This document shows, one piece after another, positions 34,701 through 38,594 of a DNA stretch of 64,000 bases (its first letter is position 1; every line of letters starts with the position of its first letter). Below the pieces are notes generated by a model that searched no databases, was not told the origin of the DNA, and saw only the letters and a list, made by a program, of their open reading frames with translations. Location of the stretch: assembly GCA_946902875.1 (NCBI GenBank), contig OX336343.1, forward strand, positions 1,836,754 to 1,900,753. The letters are read 5' to 3'. The translations under genes and the position numbers were made by a program. This DNA is from Nematopogon swammerdamellus. Its lineage: Eukaryota; Arthropoda; Insecta; Lepidoptera; Adelidae.

Positions 34701-37044
34701 AAAAAAAAATTGTTTTTCTTCAAATAAAAAAGTCGTAGAACAAAAGTTGTTCTATTTCACGTACAGAATCACCCACTTTCGGGTTTTACGGTTGGGGTTG
34801 CAACGCCGTGTATAAAAACATACTTATACAGCCCCCGCCTGCGTCCGAATGTCCATGGGCGTCGCTAGACACCTTATGGGTGACTCGGCGCCACATGCCG
34901 CGCTTAGTATAAAAAAAAAAAAAAAAATATACATATCAGTACAGAAATACGAGTACATAATAAACAAACCGGTTCCGTCCAGTTCAGTGTAGCCGACATG
35001 AAAATGAAGGGAAGCACTGACATGGCACCTAGTATACTGTGTGGGGTCGGTACTTAATAAGAATAGTCCCACTGCATCTCTCCCCGTGCATGTCGTAAAA
35101 GGCGACGAAGGGATAAGCGGCCTGCAGACATCCCGGTCGACTTGTGGCTTCCATGGAAGATATAGGCTTGCTGGGGTAGCTGGAGACTGCGGGGTTTTGC
35201 ACGAAGGTCCCCAACCAAGCGATATTAGGTTGCAGGCCTAGAGCCAACCCCAAACCAAAACAACAACAACAACATGGCACCTAGTTCACCCGGTGTTATG
35301 GGCTGACATCACGGATGTTGTAGGTCATGTATAGGCAACCGTGTCAGTTTCCATAAAAAAAAATGTTTTTCCTTGAATGAATGAAAAATGTTTTGCACAT
35401 ATGATGACCATGAATACTCGCATGAATCTTTACTAACTTGACGCACTGTCCAAAATGACTCAAAAAGTCGCAAAAAAAAAACATTAAATACCAACGAGGT
35501 ATTATGTTTTACTAGAGCTATCACTACGAAGAAAGATACAGAGAAACGGCGTCCCATCAGCTGTGGTATGAGGTAAGGCAGGAGGGAGACGGAGCTCAGG
35601 GCCGAGCGGTAGAGGGGAGCTCGCGCGGGGCGGGAAGCGACCGGGAGTGTGTCTAGCGGGCGGTGAGAGGGGCTCGCGCGGGGCGGGAAGCGAGCAGGAG
35701 AGGGGCTAGTGGCCCGGTAAGCAACAAACAGCGTCAGCCAAGGCCGTGCGCATGTGACGAGTTCGGCCGCTCGCGATCGGCTAGTTTCGATGTACCCCAA
35801 TTCGTAAAATTGTGCCCCAACTCGGCGGAGCAATGCCTGTTGCCCGGGCCCGAGCCCGAGTAAGAGTCGTTGGAGGCTGACCGTGGTTCGGATTCCACGT
35901 AAAACTGTAGGTCCCTTTCCTTCATACCTTACTCGGTGGTAGAGTTCAACCCGCCCGGGTTGATACCACCGCACTGAATGAAACGTCGGTCGAAACGGCT
36001 ATGTAAATAGTTTGTGTTTTCCGTCCAGTACAGTGTAGCCGGCACGATCGAAGGGAAGCACTGATATGGCACCAAGTTCACCCGGTGTTATGGGCTGACA
36101 TCACGGATGTTGTAGGTGATGTAGCCAACCGTGTCAGTTTCCATAAAAAATAGCTCTAGTAGAACATAATACCTCGTTGTAAAGTATACAATTTTTTTTT
36201 CAGACCTTTCCTCTCCTTCAGCGGCACGAATCTCGTATATTTCAGCGGGTCCTGCGTTCTCGATGCTGTAGTCTTTGCCAAGATGGCAGGCATCTGCACG
36301 CTTCCTAACTGAATCTTGCCTAGCCGGTTCGCACACGGGATCGTTGATAGTGTTACTGAATCCTCCGATGGGTTCGGCGGACCTTCGCCGTAGTCGTCAT
36401 CCAAAATCTGAACCAGGAATTCTGAGTTCGCTTTGATGTCCCCACCCCAGCGGGTGTAGCGTTTGGGGCGATGCGGCGTGGATGTGACACCTTCAAAAGT
36501 CAAAGAGAGAGAGAAAGAGACAGAGCGAGACCGAGAGAGAGAGAGAGAGAGAATGAGATTTTAGGTTAGAAAATCTGAACACACTCCATTATACTTTCGG
36601 CCGTGTTGACCACATTATGCGAAAAATTGATTGATAAAATCGCAACGTTTGCACTATAAAGTCGATGATCAATTTCACGTTTTATTGGAGGGAGTGTGAA
36701 CGGAATAATAATCAGACAGATTATGTAAATTTATTCAGCGATCCACAAGGCATTAAGTGAACCCCTGATGGAAGAATGCAAAATACTGACTACATTTTTC
36801 CAGGCATCCTTAGACCTCAGAGGCTAGATATGTTTATGAGGCTGGCATAGTCGCAAGGCTGCTAAAGTTCCATTCAAATAAAAAAAAAAAGGTTAGGAAA
36901 TTCGGTAGTTGAGAAGGCAACTATGGGCTCACCCGCAAGGAAAGGATTCGAGATGTGATTGAAGCCTGCGGATTTGATGTGTAATTGTATACTAAATACT
37001 ACTTCAATAAAGTAAGATATCAACAAAAATATTACAACTGTCAT
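1543..37044 (-). CDS. Gene 1: secreted inactive M14 carboxypeptidase-like protein (partial)
   Basis: Nine exons join in one frame: 37044-36933, 36490-36206, 30844-30606, 23091-23035, 15851-15189, 9826-9658, 5155-4992, 4213-4084 and 1703-1543 (1980 nt, 660 codons). All junction phases agree. Residues 1-18 form a signal peptide, about 19-440 match no family I recognise, and from about 440 the protein follows the M14 carboxypeptidase A/B fold (NPDG, DRNF and DPCSDLYPG motifs). The last exons (YPW and catalytic-Glu regions) lie left of the window. Compared with bovine carboxypeptidase A numbering, His69 is Gln511, Glu72 is Asp514, His196 is Lys655, Arg127 is Ala568 and Asn144 is Asp597; Arg145 is kept (Arg598). 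Zinc binding and catalysis should therefore be lost (inference). It lies head to head with gene 2. Exons 2-5 rest on splice signals and phase rather than homology, so they are less certain than exons 6-9. Confidence 0.78.
1905..2420. repeat. Diverged pair of GC-rich repeat blocks with short hairpins
   Basis: CCGCAGGTGACTAAAGTCGC at about 1970 recurs as a near match near 2345, both followed by a similar stretch. A perfect short hairpin, CGATTTTCGCC with its complement, sits at 1900-1925. An AT-rich spacer lies between. Probably a decayed DNA element; class unknown. Confidence 0.4.
2466..2530 (-). mobile_element. SINE-D tail fragment
   Basis: It matches, in reverse, the 3' part shared with 41567-41890 (TCCCGACAATCGGGAT, GCAGAGTAATCGG, GTTGTGCTGCA). 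Confidence 0.6.
3469..3694. mobile_element. Long-hairpin inverted-repeat element (MITE-like)
   Basis: TATAGTGCCACCAGGAAGTT at the left matches its reverse complement at the right, and the two arms pair along most of about 225 bp. The flanking TATA suggests a TA target site. Confidence 0.8.
4084..4213 (-). CDS. Gene 1 exon 8: substrate-binding loop region
   Basis: The exon encodes [19 protein letters not shown], then [14 protein letters not shown]. Canonical enzymes have W-R-K and G-V-D-x-N-R-N-F; here Arg127 is Ala568 and Asn144 is Asp597, with Arg598 kept. The acceptor is TTTTCAG and the donor GTGAAT, phase 1. Four cysteines may form disulfides. A SINE in plus orientation begins about 35-40 bp beyond the acceptor. 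Confidence 0.85.
4250..4656 (+). mobile_element. SINE-B copy, nearly full length
   Basis: Degenerate A-box region, 5S-like segment with CTTGGATGGGCGACCG, B-box-like GCGGTTCGGATTCC, the shared core with GTTGATACCACCGCACTGAA, and a tail ending in an A tract. It begins about 35-40 bp from the acceptor of gene 1 exon 8. Confidence 0.75.
4730..4898. mobile_element. Hairpin inverted-repeat element
   Basis: Arms of about 70 bp pair almost perfectly (CGTGACAGCTACGTAAACGT and its complement; CCATACATAAAAACTCAATT and its complement) around a short GC-rich loop. It lies in the intron between gene 1 exons 7 and 8. Confidence 0.8.
4992..5155 (-). CDS. Gene 1 exon 7: degenerate HxxE motif and NPDG motif
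   Basis: The exon runs from acceptor GTGTGCAG to donor GTGAGT. It encodes [20 protein letters not shown], then [21 protein letters not shown] is diagnostic for M14 peptidases. The expected GIHAREW is GIQGRDH, so both first-motif zinc ligands are replaced (His to Gln, Glu to Asp). A SINE ends about 30 bp from the acceptor. Gene 2 has an extra intron within this region. Confidence 0.85.
5185..5482 (+). mobile_element. SINE-C copy (third head + shared core)
   Basis: The head is the CCCCACTGCATCTCTCCCCG block and AAAAGGCGACTAAGGGATA, then it passes directly into the SINE-B core (ATTACTAGGTGGTAGGGTTT) and tail, ending in an A-rich run. It lies about 30 bp from the acceptor of gene 1 exon 7. Confidence 0.7.
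5720..5950. repeat. Interspersed repeat with CCCGCGGCTCCGCCCGC motif
   Basis: Contains the GCGGCTCCGC block, ATCGGTTCAGTGGTTCTCGA and a CAGACA/CAGACACT tract. Related blocks occur at 6475, 11513, 16808, 21700, 43935, 48290 and 54740. Common in lepidopteran genomes; class not decided here. Confidence 0.55.
5955..6195 (+). repeat. Repeat family F fragment with (GGAC)n tract
   Basis: GTGCGAGTCGGACTCGCGCA, CTATTACGGTTCAAGAGATA and a GGAC run are also found at 33865, 42810 and 56725. Confidence 0.6.
6340..6462 (+). mobile_element. SINE-B 3' fragment
   Basis: Begins within ACGACCGAAGGGAAGC and ends at the CAACCGGGTCAGTTTCAATA tail and an A tract. Confidence 0.65.
6650..6885 (+). mobile_element. 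LINE ORF2 C-terminal fragment
   Basis: The plus frame encodes [20 protein letters not shown], then [10 protein letters not shown] and [14 protein letters not shown], a C-terminal peptide seen in several insect non-LTR retrotransposons. Copies recur in reverse at 26940-27225 and in plus at 62125-62245. Confidence 0.7.
7141..7987. mobile_element. 850-bp terminal-inverted-repeat element, host of a nested hAT-like insert
   Basis: ATACAGAGTGTTGTAACGGC at the left matches the reverse complement of GCCGTTACAACACCCTGTAT at the right. TATA at each end suggests a TA target. No transposase frame. A second element sits inside at 7403-7838. Confidence 0.8.
7403..7838. mobile_element. Non-autonomous hAT-like element
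   Basis: Starts CAGGGGTTCTCAAACTTTTT and ends ATTGAGAACCGCTG, hAT (Charlie-type) terminal repeats. Flanked by 8-bp direct repeats CACTAGAC / CACTGGAC that differ at one base. Inserted in the element at 7141-7987. Confidence 0.8.
8236..8622. mobile_element. Terminal-inverted-repeat element
   Basis: AAGGTGCTTCGTTATGTATA and ATTTCGGGAGGGTTACAT at the left pair with ATGTAACCCTCCCGAAAT and AACGAAGCACCTTA at the right. The inside is AT-rich with no frame. Confidence 0.8.
8821..8850 (+). repeat. Interstitial TTAGG telomere-type array
   Basis: Six GGTTA units in a row. TTAGG is the standard insect telomere repeat. A shorter run lies at about 37650-37668. Confidence 0.85.
8948..9216 (-). mobile_element. 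SINE-B copy without head
   Basis: A poly-T run, then GACACGGTTGGCTACATC, the core and CCTACAGTTTAACGTGGAAT in reverse orientation. The promoter head is missing. Confidence 0.75.
9658..9826 (-). CDS. Gene 1 exon 6: start of M14-like domain
   Basis: The exon is 169 nt, entering in phase 0 after CCTAG and leaving in phase 1 before GTAAGT. It encodes [19 protein letters not shown] through [12 protein letters not shown] to QTVLIVAG. This corresponds to the region of M14 peptidases from helix 1 to the strand just before the HxxE zinc motif. The gene 2 equivalent is exon 2, with the same phase 1 donor. Confidence 0.75.
10020..10116 (+). mobile_element. RTE-type LINE 3' end fragment
   Basis: Reads into ACGTATGTCCAGCAGTGGAC, the usual 3' end of lepidopteran RTE-type LINEs (compare 55060-55110). 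It joins the mitochondrial insertion directly. Confidence 0.55.
10120..10500 (+). pseudogene. ND4: NUMT: nuclear copy of mitochondrial ND4 fragment
   Basis: With the invertebrate mitochondrial code (AGA Ser, ATA Met, TGA Trp) the plus strand reads [20 protein letters not shown], then [37 protein letters not shown] and MPRMALWW, all typical of insect NADH dehydrogenase subunit 4. A one-base shift near 10460 moves SSNMAAPPS to another frame. The nuclear code has several stops, so it is not expressed as a protein. It is followed by a run of more than 20 G. Confidence 0.92.
10500..10524. repeat. Poly-G run
   Basis: An uninterrupted G run, then GGGAGGGG. Similar long runs occur at 3907 (C), 16251 (G), 48027 (C) and 55857 (G). 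Confidence 0.85.
10600..10768 (+). repeat. Repeat family F fragment with (GTCC)n/(GTCT)n
   Basis: TCCG and TCTG tandem units, then TTACGGTTCAAGAGATATAG and AATAGGGTCCCGTACGAC. Confidence 0.6.
10788..11200 (+). mobile_element. SINE-A copy, full length
   Basis: The tRNA-type head has A box GGTGGCCGAGTGGTT and a degenerate B box, then the TTTTTCTGACG-like linker, the GCTGCTTCA block, the shared core (CTTACTAGGTGGTGGGCTCA) and the tail CATACCGGATTACATT plus poly-A. Confidence 0.8.
11297..11393 (-). mobile_element. SINE-B 5' fragment
   Basis: Reverse complement of the start-of-core, B-box-like and 5S-like segment; the outer head is missing. Confidence 0.55.
11640..12020 (-). mobile_element. tRNA-derived sequence between two copies of one 48-bp repeat
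   Basis: At 11697-11771 the minus strand has A-box-like GGTGGCGTTGGTTATCGCG and B-box AGGTTCGAATCC. The flanking block AGAAAAATGCAAAGCGAAAA occurs at about 11656 and again at about 11984 in the same orientation. It could be a SINE with a duplicated tail or two tandem insertions. Confidence 0.5.
12270..12760 (-). mobile_element. LINE 3' end with (TACAA)n tail
   Basis: The minus strand encodes [20 protein letters not shown], then a short basic end, as at the C-terminus of Jockey/CR1-group ORF2. The 3' end is a (TACAA)n microsatellite at 12271-12302. Confidence 0.65.
12771..13246. mobile_element. Terminal-inverted-repeat element
   Basis: TACAGGGTGTATCAGGATAG at the left and CTATCCTGATACATCCTGTA at the right are inverted copies. 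TA flanks both ends. Confidence 0.8.
13650..14292 (+). mobile_element. SINE-D copy split by a hairpin element
   Basis: The third head (GTGGGGCCGGCACTTAAAAA, CCCCACTGCATCTC) stops near 13718 and the matching remainder (AAGATGCCGCGCTAAAGGGC onward to the CGGGATACGGCGTGT end) resumes at 14052. The interval is filled by the element at 13718-14053. Confidence 0.75.
13718..14053. mobile_element. Hairpin element with about 140-bp arms inside a SINE-D
   Basis: ATTGTCTCCCTCTACGGAGA and GCAAGCGAGAGCGAGTAAGC pair with their complements in the other arm, around a central loop near 13895. Ends CTTGTGCT / AGCACAAG. Confidence 0.85.
14362..14510 (+). mobile_element. SINE-B 3' fragment
   Basis: From TTTTCCGTCCAGTTCAGTGT to GTGTCAGTTTCAATAAAAA. 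Confidence 0.7.
14634..14925. mobile_element. Terminal-inverted-repeat element rich in CAGACTGATGGA motifs
   Basis: GGCGGAGGTTACACGCTAG at the left and CTAGCGTGTAACCTCCGTC at the right are inverted copies. The inside repeats CAGTCTGG/CAGACTGATGG in both orientations. Confidence 0.75.
15189..15851 (-). CDS. Gene 1 exon 5: Ser/Asp/Asn-rich linker leading into the M14 domain
   Basis: This is the largest host exon: 221 codons, phase 0 at both ends, acceptor TTCGACAG and donor GAG before GTTAGT. The protein is hydrophilic, rich in Ser, Thr, Asn, Asp and Glu. It carries a short degenerate repeat built on [15 protein letters not shown] and several N-x-S/T sites. The final residues, FASHHKLPE, align with the start of the M14 catalytic domain (YHTLEEI-like in canonical enzymes) and continue into exon 6. 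The open frame extends 12 codons upstream of the chosen acceptor. Confidence 0.65.
16075..16210. mobile_element. Small inverted-repeat element
   Basis: TTTTTTATTAAGTGAAGTC at the left pairs with GACTTCACTTAATAAAAAA at the right, within ATAGGG / CCCTAT ends. Confidence 0.7.
16216..16738. mobile_element. 520-bp inverted-repeat element with G-run
   Basis: AAGGTCTTTCAAAATTAGTT at the left and AACTAATTTTGAAAGACCTT at the right are exact inverted copies. A run of 26 G lies inside the left arm, and a short C run with the same neighbours lies in the right arm. Confidence 0.8.
16808..18560. repeat. 68-bp tandem array, left block
   Basis: About 26 units with consensus parts AAAGTAAGTAACTGAGGGCG, AGGCCGAAGGCCGAGCTGCG and TTCAGGAAGACTATAAACCT. 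It starts in a GCGGCTCCGCTCGCGTGAAA block, suggesting the array grew out of that interspersed repeat. It is cut by the LTR insertion at 18561. Confidence 0.9.
18561..20238. mobile_element. Probable solo LTR, 1678 bp
   Basis: The insert starts TGTGATGG and ends CTATCGCA, so it has TG...CA ends. It is flanked by a 4-bp direct repeat GTGA (18557-18560 and 20239-20242). Removing insert and one GTGA restores the array sequence exactly as seen in a sister copy near 18215. TATA and AATAAA motifs lie inside and there is no gag or pol frame. The orientation is unknown. A 4-bp duplication fits Ty3/gypsy- or BEL-type elements. Confidence 0.8.
20239..21290. repeat. 68-bp tandem array, right block
   Basis: About 15 further units of the array at 16808-18560, ending in degenerate units and a T run near 21220. 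Confidence 0.88.
21300..21960. repeat. Interspersed repeat with duplicated ACCCCTTTAAGGGTTGATTT blocks
   Basis: Two tandem blocks of about 120 bp share CATACCAAAAGCC and CCCCATACAAACTTTCATC. Then come AAGTAGCCTATGTCCGTCCT, ATCGAAATCGGTTCAGCGGT and (CAGA)n. A relative lies at 48000-48315. Confidence 0.65.
22128..22308 (+). mobile_element. SINE-A fragment
   Basis: Shared core from CCCCTTACTAGGTGGTAGGC to TTTGGCCCCTCCGACTT, diverged, no head. Confidence 0.6.
22320..23034. other. Unclassified intron sequence
   Basis: GC-rich stretch at 22530-22700, then AT-rich sequence. No convincing coding frame or repeat was recognised before the exon at 23035. Confidence 0.4.
23035..23091 (-). CDS. Gene 1 exon 4: 57-nt exon (probable)
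   Basis: A clear acceptor (ATTCTTCTACAG) and a strong donor (AAG before GTGAGC) enclose 19 codons, [19 protein letters not shown], with phase 0 at both ends. Exon 3 ends and exon 5 begins in phase 0, so the exon can be included or skipped without breaking the frame. Reading runs open past the donor for about 30 more codons, so a longer exon is possible, but its next donor would be out of phase with exon 5. Confidence 0.45.
23745..24185. repeat. 102-bp tandem repeat, four to five copies
   Basis: Units begin CACATCACACAATTTACATA at 23751, 23853 and 23955, with a diverged unit at about 24052 and a partial one at 24172. Each contains GGTTGAACACATAGACAGGC. Confidence 0.85.
25005..25300. repeat. 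66-70-bp tandem repeat, four copies
   Basis: Each unit contains CCAACGAACGAGGAAAGGAA, CTAACCATGCTAGCCTGACC and GTTCAAAACCAACTTCATC. The repeat keeps a minus-strand frame open, which is not taken as a gene. Confidence 0.85.
25300..26640. other. Unclassified intron sequence
   Basis: No exon or known repeat recognised. GACCTCAGCGAGAGAGGTC at about 26069 is a short hairpin. Confidence 0.35.
26756..27375 (-). mobile_element. LINE 3' end split by another LINE fragment
   Basis: The outer element (26756-26937 and 27226-27375, minus) matches the 3' end seen at 40440-40770 (CTGCAGAACCGGTTG, GGGGAAATATACGGGCAG). It is interrupted by a minus-orientation fragment ending in (CATA)n. The break is flanked by TACAGGTTC on both sides, a 9-bp target duplication. 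Confidence 0.75.
27700..28447 (+). mobile_element. SINE-D copy split by a retroposed insert
   Basis: The third head at 27700-27760 (TACCGTGTGGGGCCGTAACT) resumes at 28210 (AAGGACAAGATGCCGTGCTA). The 440-bp insert between them is flanked by the 12-bp duplication CCCCATGGGATA. Confidence 0.8.
27761..28204 (-). mobile_element. Retroposed insert of unknown family
   Basis: In minus orientation it ends in an A-rich tail (ACAAAACAAAA) next to the duplicated target, as expected for target-primed insertion. A minus frame near 28180-28070 is open but inside the insert, so it is not a host exon. Confidence 0.6.
28811..28920 (-). mobile_element. SINE-B 3' fragment with internal deletion
   Basis: Tail and CACCTACAACATCCGTGATG block; ends in the GGACGGAAAACACGAACTAT stretch. 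Confidence 0.6.
28966..29300 (+). mobile_element. SINE-A copy, diverged, 3' end missing
   Basis: B box GAGGTTCGAATCCGGTCGG is intact; core CCTTACTGGGTGGTAGG; stops near the CAGCAATCCAAAGGGAAGC block. Confidence 0.65.
29371..29475. mobile_element. Small hairpin element
   Basis: AGGAGTCGGGGGACCGCCAA pairs with its near complement about 60 bp later (TAGCGGTCCCCCGACTCCTT). Confidence 0.65.
29528..29908 (+). mobile_element. SINE-B copy, full length
   Basis: A-box TAGCTCAGTGGTGCGGTCGG, 5S-like GTCAGTACTTGCATGGGTGG, B-box-like GTGGTTCGGATTATACG, core, and tail to CGTGTCAGTTTCCATGAAAA. Confidence 0.8.
29909..30590 (+). mobile_element. 5'-truncated SINE-D split by two small inverted-repeat elements
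   Basis: It runs from CTCCCCGTGCATGTCG to about 30050 and resumes at 30455 (GTCCGAATACTTTTCGAAAC). The gap is filled by two copies of the element listed at 30051-30457. Confidence 0.7.
30051..30457. mobile_element. Two adjacent copies of a 190-bp hairpin element
   Basis: Each copy runs from GTACCC-T-ATCACGA to TCGTGAT-A-GGTAC, with arms containing CTACGCTACGC and CGGAGAACACGGCGTAGCGT and a loop with CGCCTCTAGTGATAGATTTG. The second copy has the loop in the opposite orientation. A third copy lies at 33583-33769. Confidence 0.8.
30606..30844 (-). CDS. Gene 1 exon 3: unrecognised N-terminal region
   Basis: The acceptor is a T-rich tract ending in TTACAG and the donor is AAT before GTAAGT, close to consensus. 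The exon is 239 nt, entering with two bases and leaving in phase 0. It encodes a basic stretch ([17 protein letters not shown]) followed by an acidic one ending [14 protein letters not shown]. The phase fits exon 2 before it and exon 4 after it. It has no recognised domain and may be a flexible linker. Confidence 0.6.
30950..31965 (-). mobile_element. RTE-type LINE reverse-transcriptase fragment
   Basis: The minus strand encodes [34 protein letters not shown], then [20 protein letters not shown] and [20 protein letters not shown], the C-terminal half of RTE-clade reverse transcriptase. At least two frame changes break it. Related 3' ends lie at 54830-55110 and 62290-62540. Confidence 0.8.
32655..32905 (-). 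mobile_element. SINE-B copy without head, diverged
   Basis: GGTTACATCACCTACGACGT, GAACTGGACGGAAAGCACGA and TTCAGTGCGGAGGCGGTACC in reverse orientation. Confidence 0.65.
33046..33453 (+). mobile_element. SINE-A copy, full length
   Basis: A box GAGTGGCCGAGTGGTTTGGG, B box GAGGTTCGAATCCGGTCGG, core and tail CCATACCGGATTACATAAAA. The best copy for a consensus, together with 41106-41515. Confidence 0.85.
33583..33769. mobile_element. Third copy of the 190-bp hairpin element
   Basis: Same ends and arms as 30051-30457 (GTACCCTCATCACGAGATTT; AAGTCTCGTGATTAGGGTAC). Confidence 0.8.
33865..34390 (+). repeat. Repeat family F copy with long (GGAC)n
   Basis: CAAGTGCGAGTTTTACTCGC at the start, TATTACGGTTCAAGAGATAC, about 16 GGAC units (34275-34340) and AGTAATAGGCTTCCGTACGG at the end. 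Confidence 0.75.
34534..34815. mobile_element. Terminal-inverted-repeat element
   Basis: TATACACGGTGTTGCAG at the left and CAACGCCGTGTATA at the right. The inside contains mirrored poly-A/T and the TTCTGTATGTGAAA / TTTCACGTACAGAA pair. Confidence 0.75.
34845..34930 (+). mobile_element. LINE 3' tail fragment
   Basis: TGTCCATGGGCGTCGCTAGA, GGTGACTCGGCGCCACATGC, then poly-A. A second copy lies at 47900-47968, and the same tail in reverse begins the element at 40440. Confidence 0.65.
34974..35362 (+). mobile_element. SINE-B 3' part split by a SINE-E insertion
   Basis: The SINE-B tail is broken within its CATGGCACCTAGT motif. That 13-bp motif is present on both sides of the insert (35020-35032 and 35273-35285), an exact target duplication. 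Confidence 0.85.
35033..35272 (+). mobile_element. SINE-E (third head + tail ending in (CAA)n)
   Basis: The head is GTGTGGGGTCGGTACTTAAT, CCCCGTGCATGTCG, AAAAGGCGACGAAGGGATAA. It continues into a tail not shared with B or D (CCGGTCGACTTGTGGCTTCC, AGCCAACCCCAAACC) and ends (CAA)n. The target duplication defines the full element: about 240 bp. Confidence 0.8.
35489..36181. mobile_element. Inverted-repeat element next to gene 1 exon 2
   Basis: AACGAGGTATTATGTTTTAC at the left matches the reverse complement of the right end at about 36155-36178. It holds a GC-rich segment (35570-35860) and a SINE-B 3' part (35866-36150). Its right end overlaps the alternative donor of gene 1 exon 2. Confidence 0.65.
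35866..36150 (+). mobile_element. SINE-B copy, head truncated
   Basis: From GTTGGAGGCTGACCGTGG to GTGTCAGTTTCCATAAAAAA, including the B-box-like GTGGTTCGGATTCC. Confidence 0.75.
36206..36490 (-). CDS. Gene 1 exon 2: unrecognised N-terminal region
   Basis: The frame is open with balanced coding-like composition (for example [20 protein letters not shown], then [14 protein letters not shown]). The acceptor follows a long CT-rich tract and ends TTTTGAAG. The donor is ambiguous: GTCTGA after 36206, or GTATTA after 36173. Both leave phase 1, which fits exon 3. The second donor would lie inside the end of an inverted-repeat element and add 11 codons. No known domain is recognised. Confidence 0.55.
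36933..37044 (-). CDS. Gene 1 exon 1: start codon and signal peptide
   Basis: The first ATG at 37044 opens [18 protein letters not shown], a hydrophobic stretch with the form of a signal peptide, followed by about 20 more codons. An in-frame GTG 12 nt upstream is not needed as a start. The exon ends GCG-G before GTGAGC, a strong donor in phase 1. That phase fits the next exon at 36490. This is the N-terminal end of the minus-strand gene and faces the gene 2 start at 38503. Confidence 0.65.
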
Positions 37045-38502
37045 TATAAAAAGTGTCACATAATTTTTTTAAAGGCGTCAAACCTTTCAAAGAGCTCTGT
37101 CACAACTTTTTGTTTTTCAAAATCTTTGATATAAACATAATGCTTTTTTAGTTTTTAGGGTAGAACGGGAGCCATCCGTCTGTCATGTGATCATGTCTGT
37201 CTGAGTCACACACAGATTAACAATATCTGAGTCACAGACGATTTCATGGATGCTGCTCTGTGGAACAAGAATCCCTTATTCCCTGCCACCCGTCCTATCT
37301 CCGCATGCATGGCATTGACTCGTCGCAGAGAGACTCAGCCAGCACTCTTTTGTTGTTGACATTGTGATTTTGAGAACCCATCGCATCGGTTCTCTATATC
37401 GTTTCTTTGTCGAACCGCTAGGGTGTGGAACGTTTTCCGGCGAGTGTTTCCCAATCCCAAATCCTTTAACCTGGATGTCTTCAAACGTCGTATTGGGCTG
37501 GACAGCCCAACAAAAGTCCGCAAATCTGCTGGCATAGCGCCTAACTGAGCGTGATTTCAAGAGGAGATGTGATTTTGGCTCTGTTGACTGCACCATTGGT
37601 CCCTCGGCACAGTCACCCATGTAGCTTTTGAAACAGTAATAGGTAAGTTGTTAGGTTAGGTTAGGTTTTTTCATTTTACAGCTGAGATCCCTTCACCAAT
37701 TAGGAAAAGTGTCGATGATCTTCGAATCGGCTGACCTGATCTTTATCAAACACCATCAACTAAGAACCATCCCGGTTATACCAGCTTTCTAATAAAAAAA
37801 ATTGGTTGTCTGTAAAGTCGGTTTACGGACGATAGTTTTACGTGATGACGTGGAATAATCGTAGTACATAGATCAAAGATCAGTAATTTCTATTTCCAGT
37901 AGAAAGATTAATCATCTTGTGACTGGCCATCAAAACTTCTGTTGTCTGATCTTGACAGTTTTACTTCTTAAGACGTTTCCATGGTAACTTTGAATATCAA
38001 CGCTACTCAATTTCGTGCGTGCAGCCGGTGCTCATCAATTTATAAGACGTGACGTCATCACGTCAAAAAACCGCATCCAAATCGGGCCATCCGTTTGGGA
38101 GCTATGATACCACAGACACACACACACACAGAGACATAGGCGTGCGTCAAACTTATAACACCCCCACCTTGCGTCGTCGGTGGTTAATGAATGACTAGTT
38201 TCAAGTTTCAAGAAAACTTGAGCAGTGTGCGGTCAATTCAGACGTCATGCAAACTTGCGCAAGCCCAGGCTTGTGCAAAGAAATCGTTAGGTGTGTGTAT
38301 GACTGCCAAACTCACAGAGTAGGCTGCTTACTCTCATTCGCTCTCTGAAGTGAAGAAGCTGAAGACAAACAGAGAGCAGAAATGACATTTCAAGATGGCG
38401 CGCTTAGTTACGGCTTTTGAGAGATGACGGAATTGACAGATTTGATGATCAAATGTAAACACCTGAATTTCTTGAGGCCCAGCAAAGGAAATTGGATTAA
38501 AA
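37045..38502. promoter_or_regulatory. Divergent intergenic region between genes 1 and 2
   Basis: The two start codons face away from each other across 1458 bp, so both promoters and 5' UTRs should lie here unless a non-coding first exon lies further away. A LINE 3' end occupies about 37265-37640. A repeat with a (CA)n tract lies near 38030-38170. No clear TATA box or paired core promoter was found by eye. Confidence 0.45.
37265..37640 (+). mobile_element. LINE 3' end between the two divergent genes
   Basis: The plus strand encodes SFLCRTARVWNVFRRVFPNP, then LDVFKRRIGLDS and a short end, the ORF2 C-terminus of Jockey/CR1-group LINEs. Reverse copies lie at 42158 and 43986. A TTAGG-like run follows. 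Confidence 0.7.
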
Positions 38503-38594
38503 ATGCTGCTTGAAGTGAAAGTGTTCTTCGTCGGCTTGTTATATTTGCTGGGCGGATTGTTTATGGTGATTTTTCCACCCAAGAATTTCAAGTT
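38503..38594 (+). CDS. Gene 2 exon 1: start codon and signal peptide
   Basis: ATG opens MLLEVKVFFVGLLYLLGGLF, a strongly hydrophobic N-terminus, then MVIFPPKNFK. The donor is AAGTT before GTATGT, phase 2, which matches the acceptor of exon 2. No in-frame stop lies between the ATG and the donor. No conserved family residues lie here, so the assignment rests on phase, position and hydrophobicity. Confidence 0.6.

Noticed and set aside
37276..37620. Minus-strand 114-codon frame as an upstream exon of gene 1
   Set aside because: It is the antisense of a LINE ORF2 end; a clear signal-peptide start exists at 37044.
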